Shown piece by piece: positions 9,031-21,239 of a stretch of DNA of 64,000 nt. Origin of the DNA: Symsagittifera roscoffensis (lineage: Eukaryota > Xenacoelomorpha > Acoela > Convolutidae); NCBI RefSeq assembly GCF_963678635.1, contig NC_087063.1, forward strand, positions 26,097,649 through 26,161,648, given 5' to 3'. Made by a program: the position numbers and the translations under genes. The notes under the pieces were generated by a model that did no database searches, was not told the DNA's origin, and saw nothing but the letters and a program-made list of their open reading frames with translations. Numbering within the stretch: the stretch's first letter is position 1; each line of letters opens with the position of its first letter.

Positions 9031-12000
9031 ACGACCGCAGGTGCGTGCCAGTCACTAACCAATCATTAAACTGGCTTTTGTTAGTTTGATCTCATTTGAA
9101 TAGCTGTAAATATCCAGAATTGATCGACGCGTGAAGCGTAAAGTACTGAAAGCGTATGGTTGTTGTCCTGAAACAAGGCGGTGTCAGTTATTCAGAGATA
9201 GGAATCAATTGTCGTTCTGTTATTCTAAATTAAATATAGCGTGAAGTTTGGCTTAGTAGGGGTGCACGGGTTCAGCTAGTCGCCTTGTAGTATCTTCAGA
9301 TCCTAACTGAAACATAAAATGGCATATGTAGATATTGGTTTGTTATATATAAATGTTGTTTTATATTGAATTAATAGAACAAGGATTTGGCAATTGGGTC
9401 ACCTTTTAGTTTGTTAAAAGCGGCTGAAATTCATTTGATTGAGGACATGAAATGAAAACATTGCATGTTGTTAATGGTTTGCTTTTAATATATTCAATAG
9501 CTTGTTTTGAAAATTAAATGACAAATGTATCTTCAATTTAAAATTCAAAAATCAACAGTTTCGAACTCTTGAAACCTTGTGATTACCGTTATTTTCGTCG
9601 AGCTGTTTGAACTGTAGTCAGGCTTCAAATAAGCAAAAAATTAAAGATGGTGGTAATTGTGTGCTGTTTTATTCACAAAACATCAGAGTTCTTCGAATGG
9701 AAGAGCTTCTTGGGCAAAAAAAAATCCTGTTTCGGAAACTGATTTAGGTCAAAATGAAGGTTTAGCTGTAAGCATTTATCGCATAATAACATATTTATCA
9801 CATTAGTTTTCGACTGAAGCTTGCGCTTCTAAGATAGATGGAAATGTTTGCTTAGTAGGCGTTGGCAGGCAGATCGGAAAACAGCAAAGGGGTTTCAGTT
9901 TGCTATTCCGATATGTCGCTACTCCAGTTTAATAAAATATCACCATTTTATTAGATAAGTGGCGCCAGCTGAAAACACACTGCAAGAGCTCACCGAGCAT
10001 GTCTATTGAATCCAAAAATAGTTACCAAATAACTAACGAGTTTTTTACGTCAAATCGTGTATAACGTCATTTTTCACATCACGAAACTTATATTTGTATG
10101 GTGGCCTTAAGTGGAATTATAAAAAACCAAGGTTTGTTTGCTAGCATATTGCAGGATAATCTGCATTGTTTTTTGTAAGCAAACTCGATAACGCATGCGG
10201 GCAAGCAGCACAGATTTTTGGACACTCGTCTAAAAAAACCGTAAAATGAAAGTTTTCGAAACTATTTTTCCCCGTTTTTTAATTTTTATGTTTGAAAGGG
10301 TAGATTGGCGTGTGATATTTAGCTTGCTGTTGGAATTATAAGTATGAACAAGATTGGTCGGTTGCTGTGAAACGAACACGGGACGTGAGGATTACAGTCA
10401 CCTTCGGAAAAATTAGGTGGTTTTTTTCTAAAAGGGACACTGAAAGGGGAAATTCCTGTTACCTCTGTTAAAGTATTTCAGATTTGTATTCCTATAAGTT
10501 CAAGAAGTGTAAAGTAACGGTGGCGTACTATTCACTAGAGTGAATTCAAACAAGGTGATATCATTTAAAAGCGCTTCCAGTTCTTAGTATTTAAATAGAA
10601 CTAATTTTTTCAATACAATGTTCCAATGTGTTCCAACCTATTTATGTGAAATTTCAACATAACTGAATTCAATCATTTGTTATTTCTGCGTTATGTAATC
10701 TGGATACTTACAGAATGCACTACATAATGCGGTTTTCAGCTTATATTTTTTTATGAATTATTTTCAAAACAAAGTTGGTGGTATAATGTCCAACTGTTTT
10801 TGGTGCAATCAATGATTTTTAGTAAGGATTAAATAGACCACATTTCTGTGTTAGTTTTTTTGTGAGAAACGTTTTTGTTGTTTTCAATTTTTTTGTTGAG
10901 CGAAATAGAAAGCGGGAGAGAGAGGAGTCATATCGAATAAATCGGAAGTGAAGTTCTGTTTAATCTCGAAAGGTGCTCTGTCTATCTGACTATTTATTTG
11001 AGGTTGCAGGAAGTATAATCAGCTGTAATAGAGCCGAAAAATGCTAGTTCAAATCGAGACAACAATAAATAGTGACGGAGGATTAAACATACTTCGGCCG
11101 CAGAAGTAAGTTTCGCATGTACCGTAGAACTGGACGTCTTACCCACCTTGGTGCTTAATATCTACCATATGTGCATGAAACTAGTCTGCATTATCAAGAG
11201 ATTTTTTGTCGGTTTTATTAGTGAAGTGTTAGAATAAAGATAGGAAGGGGAATCTGTTTTATGGCTGAATAAAATAAGTTCTCAATCCCGTTGTTGGTGC
11301 AGAAATAACTTGAATTAGACCTTCTTGTCTATTACCTGGCAGTAGCTAAAGGTATAGGAACTGGAAAATAAGGAATTTGCTTGTTATTGTTTTTTGGGCA
11401 GCGGCTTTCATTCAAGTTCGGTTAATTTAACAGAATTGTACCGAAATTGCTGCTAAATGACTTTCTCGGCAACTCTTTGTCTGTTGTTTATTGAGCTCAA
11501 ATTGGAAATAATGTTTCAATTTCAGACTTTGTAACCTGAAGGAAAATAAGCATTAAATACTAACTGAAAAGAAACTGAATGTGAAAAAATTTTCCGAAAA
11601 TAAATCAGACGAGGTGATGAATGTGTGTCAAGATAAATAAATGTTGCCTACGTTGAGCGAACTAGAAATTTTTTTAGATGCTGAATAAAAAATGAGAGAC
11701 ATTTTTTCCCTGATCCGGAATAATCACCTGAATTGGGTGTTACCACTAGGACTTTTTCAATTTGAAGCTCTTTGGGATTTCATGGTATCACAGCAGGCGA
11801 AACATTTTGAAAAGTTTCGAAAGAATGGCTGTTTCGACTATTATTTTAGTGTTTTTTCCACGGACCATCTGGTCAAATAATCATAGAAATGAACCGAACA
11901 ATAAATAATATTGAAGCCTTTTCAATCATGACTCGAACGGCATTTCAAGTCGTTTTTTGGGTTTTAGTCTAATTTCGAGCGAGTAAAGTGAGCGAGTAGG

Positions 12001-12790
12001 TCTTGTAAACAATTATTTCTCATTCAAGTAGTAAAAAATTTAGTTATACTCCTGGAAAATCAGTTTCCGAAGCTTCATTTAGCTTTCTTGCTAACAATTT
12101 TTTTTTCTAACAAACAATTCTGCAAAAATTAGAAAATATATTTTAATTCGTTTTTTGTTTGCTATTCATCTTTCGAAGAAAAATTTTGTCGATTATGTCA
12201 AATAAATTAAGATTCTAGGCGTTCATATAGTTCTCTCATCATACTACGCACACTAGCACGCACAAAACGACACTAACTTGAAAAAAAGTCGAAAAAAAAG
12301 TTTTTGAACAGCAACCGGCAATCCTTTTTTTTGCTCAAAAACACGCCTGAATGAACATGCTGAACTTTTTGTTTTGAATCCATTTTCTAAAACTTGAATC
12401 TGCTCTATCAATGGTTGCTGATAGATCTTGGTAAAATCTTGTTTGATTTAAAGAAACTGACGGTCATTGTTTTTTTGGAGCAGAAGAAATATATCTGTCA
12501 ATTTTTCCATAATCAAATCAAGTTCTACTATAAACGTCAATTTTTAGCACTTCTCTAGGCTCTGAGTTATGTCTATTTTTTGGGCATTTCTGGTCAGAAT
12601 GATTGGTGACCGCTCGACTAGCATAAACGTTTGAAATTATTAAAAAATCTATCAACTAGCATAATTTTGCAAGCTTTGTTTTTCAGAAATACAAAATAAC
12701 TATCTTAGTGCGCTCAAATTGAAACTTGCATTTCTCTTCTGAGCAACTGAGAAATTAAGCAATCAATAAGCCAATGATATTCCTCAACAC
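9031..12790. other. Gene-free spacer upstream of TRPC
   Basis: This is AT-rich unique-looking sequence with no supported gene. It should hold the TRPC promoter, but I see no convincing core element. A family C repeat copy is recognisable at about 11820-11960. Short ORFs, such as 62 codons at 11692, have no protein-like character. Confidence 0.4.
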
Positions 12791-12802
12791 AAATAGTGAT
12801 CA

Positions 12803-13170
12803 TTGGCAAACCCAGGGTCGGGTTTAGGGGGGAGGGGGGAGGTGGACGCCCTCTTCAAGGACTCGAATCCCTCACCAACGAAAGGGTCCCCTTTGGCGTT
12901 TATGACATCCATTTTTGGCGATCAGCCCTAAAAATTTTCAAGAGGCACCTTTGGCGGCAATATGTACTAATTTTGAAGGGGAGCGCGAGCCGAAAAACGC
13001 AATTTTTTGGCCAATTTTTGATGTTTTTTTTTTTCAAAAGTTTGCCTGTGGCGCAAAAAATCTTGTAAATAGTTTTCTGGGAGCGCTTGGAAAATCTATT
13101 TGGTAGTCCTAATAAAAAGGTCGAGAAAATCTTAGATCCGCCCTTGGGCACACCCGGACCTGTAATGGCT
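12803..13170. mobile_element. Possible short inverted-repeat element with a G-rich end
   Basis: The segment is clearly richer in G and C than its flanks. It opens with GGCAAACCCAGGGTCGGG and a G-run block (about 12829-12845). It closes with the reverse complement of GGTCCGGGTGTGCCCAAGG and a GGCGGATCT-like motif. The ends are only loosely inverted, so this is a candidate old MITE-like insertion. The open frames here (90-136 codons on both strands) show no known domain. Confidence 0.3.
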
Positions 13171-15030
13171 GACTTGAACCAAACGCTGATTGCAGCGCAA
13201 ATTGTAAATAGTTGTAAGAAAAAACTGTCATTTAATTTTTTTTTTCGTTGTATTTTGATTTTAATTGAATTTTGTGTTTCGATTTTTATGCTGATATATA
13301 ACATTTTCAATTTTTTAAACTTAATACTAGCCGAGCGCTATTCTAGTCGATGTACCGCCGAATAATTGCGCTACTCGGGACCATTTGCAGTCTAAATTAG
13401 CGTTATATACTTGGAGTTGTAGTGCCAAAAGTGACGTGAAAACCGTAGTTTTCCCGGCACGTACGCGAAGATGGTAAAAAAACAATAATGTGAATCTCTT
13501 CGTAGCGGAAGTATGCTGTTTTATATCTGCAAGCGCTAAGTAAACTTCAAATAAGTCTGTTTAATCCAATAGTACCTTTGAAATGTTTGATCAGAAAAGT
13601 TTGCCCTCTTCAAGTGCTGCTGTTGTGTTTTCCATGTTTTAGATTGTGCAACCAGAGTACTAAAAAGGTATTTGGGAAGTTATACGAAAGTTGGAAGAAG
13701 GTAAATAAGTTTGTGCAGTATTGATCTAGTATTGAGCTAGTATTGATCTTCGTTCTCCTCAGAATATTTTGTAAGAAAAACTGCATCAGATGAGACTTGG
13801 AGACTAAATATCTAAGCTAATTTTGTTGGTAAATAACCGTTTTTCAATTTAGGGAAAATTTGCCAAGACAAACGTTCGGTGCCAATACGTTCGGTGCCAT
13901 TTTTGTTAGTAGCTCTTTGGGTTTTGTCGCAACTTTGTCAGCAAAGCTCCATTGTCTTAAGAAAAAAGTTGTGAGCAAACATACCTACTGCTGTGACAAG
14001 TCTAAATTAAGTTTTTGACATTTCAAGGCCATTACTCATATTATATCAATTATCTCTTGACATGTACATAAAATATATTTGAAAAATGACAATTATTTGG
14101 GGAATATGATTAACGACTTGATAGATGTCTTTTCGTCTGTTGTTATTAACGATATATCTACTGAATTAGCTTTATAAATCGAATCAAATAGAAGCAGAAG
14201 AAGTATGAAAGGAGGTGTTTTTTGTTTTTGTTGAAATGGTCTGCAAGTTGAGTAGATGAAATCGAAAATGAAATTACTGAAAGGCGATAAGGGTTTTGAT
14301 TTTTTGATACATACAAGAGATTAGCATTTGTGTTGATTCACTTGTATTCGTTTAACTGTTGTAATGCAAATCAAATTGTAAATCAAAAAAGATGAGTCAA
14401 TTTGATGAGGCATACTACTTTTCTGTTCTAAGGAGCTTTTAATATGTACCGTATGGGTCATGAACTCGAAATTTAATTCCTAATGAAATAATCATGAATG
14501 AGATAAAGAGAAGTTTTTGAGGTGTGGAATAGGTCTTCACATCTACATTGAGACAAAATTTAAGAAAGTAGCAACCTGTTAGTTCAGCGATTTGTGATAA
14601 GTTATTCGTAGTAAGCATATGGAAATATTTGAATTAAGCATGTATAAGCACAAGATAACTTATTTTAGGTGGGAACAGTTTTTGGGTACATATGGTTGCG
14701 AAGTGATCCGCCATTCAAGTTTCTTTAAATTCAATCATTCGGAACGTTCAGAGGAAACAAGTTCAGTCATGTAGTCTGAAATCTCCAAGTGCAATTAGCC
14801 ATGAAAAATGCTGGCATCTCTGTGAATTGGAAACAGAAATTCAAAAAAATCTTTCTATAAACTTTGATTTTTTGTTGAAACATCACCTGGAAGTTTTATG
14901 AGCTAATTGTTTGATGCAAATATGTACCAATTGACTTCTCTTTCCAATTTTTCGATCGTTATAAACATTTGGTCGAATATGGTACGTTATGAAAGATTTA
15001 TTTCTTTTTTTTTGAGATTTTATGTAGTTT
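13171..15030. other. Gene-free spacer
   Basis: I see no gene, RNA or clear repeat boundary in this AT-rich stretch. Confidence 0.35.
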
Positions 15031-15031
15031 A

Positions 15032-15440
15032 CCCTTGCGAGGGTGTTGCGATAAGCAAATGTGTTTCACCCGGGTAATAGACTTTTTTCCCCATAAAGAA
15101 CTTTATTCACAAAATTTTGCACGTGAAAGTTACACGTGTTTCAACTTGCTTCATAACAAATTCAAATTAAATTAACTATCCATCTAATATGGCCTAGAGT
15201 TAACACACCTGCTTGAGACGAGAAATGAGTTTGGTTGGAATACCATCGGAAACATATTTTTTACAGACTAGAAGTTTTCTGCTTTTTCGGACGATCGTCA
15301 GTCTGTTTTTTTTTGTCGGCATTGTTCCCGTAGCACGGACTCTTCTGAAGGTTCGGCTTTCTTCTAAAATTTTGAATGCCATTTCTCAAACCCCATTGAT
15401 AGACGTAGTTGAGTTACATTTTGCGGAACTTTAACTTTTT
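15032..15440 (+). mobile_element. Composite repeat with terminal hairpin module and tRNA-like remnant
   Basis: A degenerate terminal module (15032-15105) has CCCTTGCG and GATAAGCAA parts and the TAGACTTTTTTCCCC block. It is followed by a tRNA-like remnant around 15190-15240 (TGGCCTAGAGTTAACACACC). A related remnant lies at 27530-27565 and 31127-31165. A GTCGGCATTGTTCCC segment near 15318 matches the GTCGGC blocks of the longer composite copies. Confidence 0.45.
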
Positions 15441-15539
15441 TTGCCACCAACCAACTGACCTATTTTGAGCATGTCTGCATGTAAAATACACGTTCTTTTC
15501 AATATTTGTGTTTTTCTGGTAGTTCTAATATTACTAAAT

Positions 15540-16000
15540 CCGATTTGGCTAAGTACCGTTTTTTTCCGGTTTTTAAGAGTCTTTCGTTCAGACTCTTATA
15601 TAGCTCGTGACGATTTTTTAAGGAAAAGTCTTTAAAACTTCTCTAATAACTAAAGAAGTATGTTCATAGTTATAAATGCACATATGAATCCCCTCAGGTA
15701 TAGAAGCACTTATTGAGTTTAATTCAAGTTCATTTACTAGAAGGTAGGCAAAATGCACTCTTCAGTTGTGAAAAACAATTGTGAGAAATGTCGTTAAAAC
15801 GAAATCGGTTTATAGTTTTGAAAGAATTCAATTTTTAGATTTCCCACTGGAATGAAAAGTTTCCTATTAACTCAATTTTCTATCATTGGGTTAATTGGCA
15901 TTGAGATTAAATCGAATTTGTTTGCAGAAAGATATGAGAGTTTTTTTTAAAAGTGTTTCCAGGAACTCAATTAGGGTTAAGTTCGGACATCACTTATTTT
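15540..16000. repeat. Fragments of two further dispersed repeats
   Basis: The stretch around 15560-15640 (GACTCTTATATAGCTCGTGA) is similar to 40790-40830 (+) and, inverted, to 52570-52600 and 52830-52870. The stretch at 15730-15910 resembles 3130-3240, 17870-17950 and 40920-41100. No ends can be defined. Confidence 0.35.
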
Positions 16001-16679
16001 TGCACATTTTTTTAATTGATGGGTTTTGACAGTACGTTACTGGGGACGTGAAAACATTCTGAAATTCAAGTACTCGAACTAGCAAATTGAAGTTTTCATC
16101 ATCAGTTTCTATGATAACACTCTGAGCTGGTGTGGGCGAGTATGAAAATTACACTTATTTACACAAGAGAAGCGTTGTGTATTATTACGACGATTTTTTT
16201 ATTCTAACGTAAGTTGCAAATTAAAGCGCTCATTTGGTGGCACTTTTGGTATATTTCAATTCAATCATATTTCAGCTTATTTAAGCAAAAACCGTTTAAA
16301 GGAATATGTTGCTGCTTTATTTGTGGCTACTATTGGGTGAAAATATATAGGGTATGTTGTTTATAGTTTTTTATGCCACGCTTAGAAATTTTTTGCACTT
16401 TTCGCCGAATAGTCAATTTTTCTCAAAAAGTACTGCTCCAATCTTTCAAAAAAATGGTACCAAAGAAAACCCGGCTGCTCTTCTGTGTGCCTGCATATTT
16501 CGCTTCTCTATTTTATATTAACTCACGTTCTACGACCTTCAAAAGTTTCAGAAGGGGGATTTTTGGTCTATTTGTTTTGAATTTATTGATTTTCTCGAAT
16601 ATTAAATGCACAAATCTGAGGGTTGAGGGTTCAAATCATAGAAAAAATTATTAGGATTCCCAGCGTCAATTCCCTAATT

Positions 16680-17440
16680 TTGGCAGATTTAAGTTATGGC
16701 CTCAAATAAGCCCATTTTGGGACCTGAATCTGACAGGATCTATTTTGTTTCGAGCGGGAAATATTCCGTTTCATAAAAAAATGGTCGGCTTTTTATTTGT
16801 CTGCTCATGTTTTGTTGGCGTAGTTGCCATATTGTAGAATTGTTTTTAGTTTTGTACATTATATTTTTTTCAGTGTTCTAGTTTGCCACTGCTGTTTGTA
16901 ATTTTACTACCCTTGACTTTGTATGTTTTCTTTTTTTTTCTTGATGTTTTCGCCCGAAAATTTTATTCGGCCCAAATTATTTCGGCCTATTTTTTATCGG
17001 CTTGGTGACCTAATTTCTAGTAGTTTCAAGGGAAACATAATTTCTATGCTCACCGCTGGATCGCACAAAATACTAAAAATCTTCGTAGAAGTTATAGTGT
17101 CCTCACAAAAACAAATTCGGCTTTTTTTTCTTTCAGTCTTTAAAGGTTGCGGCCCGTATTATACCTGCTTAATGGCCTCATATTGCATCTTTCGACGAGC
17201 GAAAAAAGTGTGTGTGTGCGTGTCTGTGTTCTGAGGGCGAGGGGGACTTTTTTTTAAAGTCTTAAGTCCTGTTGATTTTTTGTTCGGCTTTGTTACCATC
17301 TTAGCTATCGTTTTCGGTTTTGATACAGTTTGGTAATTTTTTTTCCGATGTTAATATCACATTCCATTGTTTTGACATAAAAACTAGCCTTATTTTTTTG
17401 TTAGATCTAGTTTTTTTTGACATTTTCGAAGTGACTAAGG
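16680..17440 (+). mobile_element. Long-form composite repeat, plus-strand copy
   Basis: Read on +, this holds the remnant of the tRNA-like 3' end (CTGAATCTGACAGGATC near 16720), then TTTGTCTGCTCATGTTTTGT and GCCATATTGTAGAATTG (16790-16845). Repeated CGGCC/CGGCTT blocks follow (16960-17190), then a TGAGGGCGAGGGGGACTTTT block near 17230. All are present in the same order, inverted, at 18543-19440. The right part (to about 17440) is cut off by another tRNA-bearing repeat. No coding capacity is seen. Confidence 0.55.
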
Positions 17441-17620
17441 GGCACTGGTCTAGAGACAAAGACTATGCCTAGGACCCCAAAGGTCCCAGGTTACGATCTG
17501 GCCAAGACCTTTTTTCTTTTCAAAATGGAAATATTCTGTTTCAAAAATAATATCAGCCTATTGTTTGTCTGCTCATGTTTTTTTCTGCTCAGCACGGATA
17601 TTTCTTGTGCTGTAGGCAAC
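17440..17620 (+). mobile_element. tRNA-bearing repeat fragment inside the composite region
   Basis: A tRNA-like block (17450-17515: ACTGGTCTAGAGACAAAG, then CCCAGGTTACGATCTGG) is followed by the GTTTGTCTGCTCATGTTTTT motif. It follows the tail of the 16680-17440 copy, so one repeat seems to have inserted in or next to another. Confidence 0.45.
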
Positions 17621-18542
17621 TTTCATTAATTGAAAATGTTTTTTGATGATTTATTCCACTAATGTGTAAAATTACTATTGTTTTGTAATATTTTGTTTTT
17701 TTTTTGTTAAAAGCTTGATTTGGCTCAATTTTATCTTTTTTATGTTTTTATCGGCTAATTTTGCGTCGTTCAAAGGGGAAAAAGTAGATTCTTTAGTTTT
17801 TCTCGCGTTCAGATATGATTTTTTTTGCGGTTGTACATTTGGTTTTGTTTTCAGTTATTTCCAATTCATTTACTAAAAGAAAGGCGAATTACTATCCTAA
17901 TGCGAAAGTGAAAAAAAAATACCGATTGACCCAGTTTTTTAAATGGGTTACTTTTATTTAAAAAATGCGTCCATAATAAAAGATTCTTGAAATTGAAAGA
18001 GGTTCAACAAGATAAATTTTTTAAGATCGTTTTTGTCGGTTTTTATGTTCCGTAACATTTTTCTGTCTTGGCTTCATTAGTTTTTGAGCGCTCGTTTTTC
18101 AAGAAATTGTCGTGGTTTTTTCGAAATATAAATGAAAGGAAAAAATATATGTTTACCTGCTCACTCAATCTTGTGAGTAGGTAACTGTATTTGAGACCAT
18201 GACAGCCTTTCATTGGGGAATTGGTTAATTACATTATAATTTTCTGCATAGAAAGCTGACTAGTGCGCGACTTAGCTAGCGAGAACATGAATCAAAGTCA
18301 TCTCAGCATAAGGTCATCCTATACCGCAGCATGAATTTCAATAGCTAAACCAGATGCATTTTTTTTTATATTGTCACAACCTCGCCATTTTTGTGATGAC
18401 CTTACATGGTTTGTATATAATTTTCTTGTCCTAATTGATTCGCATGACAGCAATTGGGCAATGATAATGAATTTGCAGGGGAAAAATGAGACCGATAACA
18501 TTCCAAAAATTAAAATTGTATGATCTTGATGTACTGATTTTA

Positions 18543-19632
18543 ACACAGAAGCGAGGCTGAGCTTCACACAACTTGCGATACAACACAAAAAAAAACGAAA
18601 ATGTCGAAAAAACTAGATCTGATCTAAGGCTAGTTTTGAAACAAAAACATGCCGAGACAATAGAATGTGAAATTAGCATCGGAAGGTAATTTCCCGAAGG
18701 GTAACAATAACCTTGGCAGAAACCTTTTAGGCCGAAAAAAAAATCCTTAAGATTTAAGACTTATGAAAAGTCCCCTTTGCCTCAAAACACTCAAAAAACA
18801 TTATTTGAACGTCAAATGAAACAATATGAGACAACTAAGCCGACATAATATAGCCCAAAACCTAAGAAGCCCAAAAAATGAAAAAAAAAAATTAAAGCTA
18901 ATAAGAAGTTATTAAGTCTCCCTTGCCCTCAAAACACAGAGATGCACACACGCACACTTTTTTTTGCTCGCCGAAAGATGCAATATGAGGCCATTAAGCC
19001 GACATAATAGCGGCCGAAACCTATCAAGCCGGAAAAGAAAAACAAAAAAAATATATTTGTGATGACACTATAACTTGTACGAAGATTTTTAGTTTTTTGT
19101 GGGATCCAGCGGTGAGATTAAAAGTTATGTTTCCCATGGAACGACTAGAAATTAGGTCACCAAGCTGATAAAAAATAGGCCGAAATAATATAAGCAGAAC
19201 AAAATTTTTGAGCGAAAAAAATTTAAAAAAAAAAGAAAAACATACAAAGTCAAAGTTAGTTAAATTACAAACAACAGAGGCAAATCAGAACACTAAAAAA
19301 CTATACTGCTAAAAAACTAAAACAAACAACAATTCTACAATATGGCAACAAAGCCGACAAAACATAAGCAGACAAATAACAGGCCGACTATTTTTTTTTT
19401 TTTTGAAACGGAATATTTCCCACTTGTTAAGATATAGGTCCTGTCAGATTCGAACCTATGGACCATTGTCGTCCCAGGCGTATTCTTAACCTCCAGACCA
19501 AGTGTACCGGAAAAACAAAGAAATTTGAAATAATTAGGAAGTGAATCTAAATTTACCTTTTCGGATTTTGGCCATTCTGTTAACAAATGTATTCACGGGA
19601 AAAAGTCTAGTACCCGATTGCAATACCTTTTC
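18543..19632 (-). mobile_element. Long-form composite repeat, best-preserved copy (about 1.1 kb)
   Basis: Read on the minus strand, the parts run in this order. First is the terminal module (19632-19575, with TCTAGTACCCGATTGCAATAC on +). Then comes a tRNA-like block (19504-19437) with B-box GGTTCGAATC and a box-A-like GGTCTGGAGGTTAAG. An oligo-T run is followed by TTTGTCTGCTTATGTTTTGT and several CGGCTT/CGGCC-rich blocks. Two blocks with CCTCAAAACAC on + follow. The end is a block close to TTCGCCTCTGTG (near 18546), shared with the tail of family S. It has no ORF. It mirrors the plus-strand copy at 16680-17440. Confidence 0.6.
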
Positions 19633-20141
19633 AAACTAGAAAGACGACTGGCTAGTCGATAGAAATAAAGATGATTCAAGCACTCATACAGCCAACTGAG
19701 AAAATTTAGAAATTGGCTTTTTTGCTATACAACGATAATCGATCAAGGAAAAAAAGTTCGAACAAAAAAACTTTCATGAAAAATTTGAATTATAATTTCT
19801 ATTATGATGTTTTGCATTTTGTTCAGTCCACAGATGAGCATAAAAATTATGTTTCCATTGAATTACTTGAAATTAGGTCAATAAGCCGATATAATAAAGG
19901 CCGAAATCATTTGGGCAGAAGAAAGTTTTTAATCGAAAAAATAGAAAGAAAAAAAAGATATATACGCTGTCAAGGTTATAAAAATTACAAAGTAACAGCA
20001 GAGGTAAATCAAGACCACAACAGCACCTATGTATTCTTTAAAAAACTAAAGTTCAAATAAGCGATTTAGTGGGATGGTAAAAACAAAGCGGAAACTAAGC
20101 TGACAAAAAAAATTTGAACTGTGAATTTATTGGAGTAACAC

Positions 20142-20542
20142 GCTGAAATCTGTGAACAAAGTTGTTTATGGGAAAAAGTCTAGTACCCGATTTGAATACC
20201 TTTGCTATCGCAAGGGTAATAAAGTTGGATCGGGTGTGGCTCTTGCTCGTTCTTTTGTCTTTGTATACGTCTACTCCTGCTACCCTTAACGCGAATGTTG
20301 TGGGTTCGAATCCCTCTTTGTTCACGGTTGGAGGTGGCCCAGTGTCATCCGGGTCCACAAGCTGGTTCGGGTTAGGGCAAAGTTGATGACATGTATCTCC
20401 TCATAAGATGAGGCCCAAATTCTTAAGGCGAGGAAGTAAAGGACTGGGGCAATGAAAAAGAAAGAGCAAATTCTTGCGATAAGCAAAGTTAAAGCAACCG
20501 GGTGTTAGGGTTTTTGTTGAACACTTGTCCACGGATTTCAGC
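20142..20542. mobile_element. Terminal-inverted-repeat element with an internal tRNA-like block
   Basis: The left end (20142-20215) runs from GCTGAAATCTGTGAACAAAG through the TCTAGTACCCGATT part to a CTTTGCTATCGCAAGGG hairpin. The right end (20470-20542) is an inverted, diverged version that runs from TCTTGCGATAAGCAAAG to TTGTCCACGGATTTCAGC. This makes inverted ends of about 70 bp. Between them is a tRNA-like block (about 20228-20330) with B-box GGTTCGAATCC. No target-site duplication is evident. The structure shows that the terminal module seen across this window can act as an inverted terminal repeat. Confidence 0.55.
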
Positions 20543-21239
20543 TTGAGATGTTTGTCACTCGCTGACATATTTAATTTCATAAAAATTCAAATTTAGGCAA
20601 TCATTGCTATTTGTGTTCAATTTTATTAAAATTTATTTTTAGCTGCTGTGGTTATTACGTTGCGATTATATAGTTTCCGTTATAAATTTTCAGAGGATTT
20701 TGGCTTATGTTATATCATCTTAGTCTTTGGCTTATGTTATTCCAAAAAATTGAAAAACTGAAATGTTCAGATAATTATTTTTCTCGATGTGGATGTTTTG
20801 TTGGAATCTGAGTTACTGTGCCAGTCGGTCATATCAAGAAGTTTTTTGTTTGAAATGCGTTTTTCAAAACTTCGAATTGGCCTTGTCATGCTCAAGTTTT
20901 TCGAAGCAACATAAAAGTTCCCAACTCAACTGACCTGACGGTCTAAAATTTTTGAGTGTTATAAAACATCAAGAGTATTACTTTATTAAGCTTATTGAGT
21001 TTTATTTAAATTATTTGATTTCAAGTAGATTAGTTCCAGAGTTGCTATCCAGATGTCGTGAATATCTGAATTTAATTTCTTGAATGCGTTTTATCTGGTT
21101 TTGTTGAGATAAGGAGAGTTCTAGTTTGATCCATCTGAAATGGACGAAATGTTCAATGTCCAACAAAAACTAATCTATACTATATTTAAATGCGTGTGAC
21201 ACAAATCTCCCCATGTTTAATTTGTCTAGTGTTTGTTCG

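Noticed and set aside
12900-13310. 136-codon open frame on -
   Set aside because: It overlaps a possible old insertion, is rich in Lys/Phe as expected from AT-rich DNA, and is also open on the other strand.
20228-20330. Working tRNA gene at the GGTTCGAATCC box
   Set aside because: Only a B-box and partial stems can be seen; no full cloverleaf.
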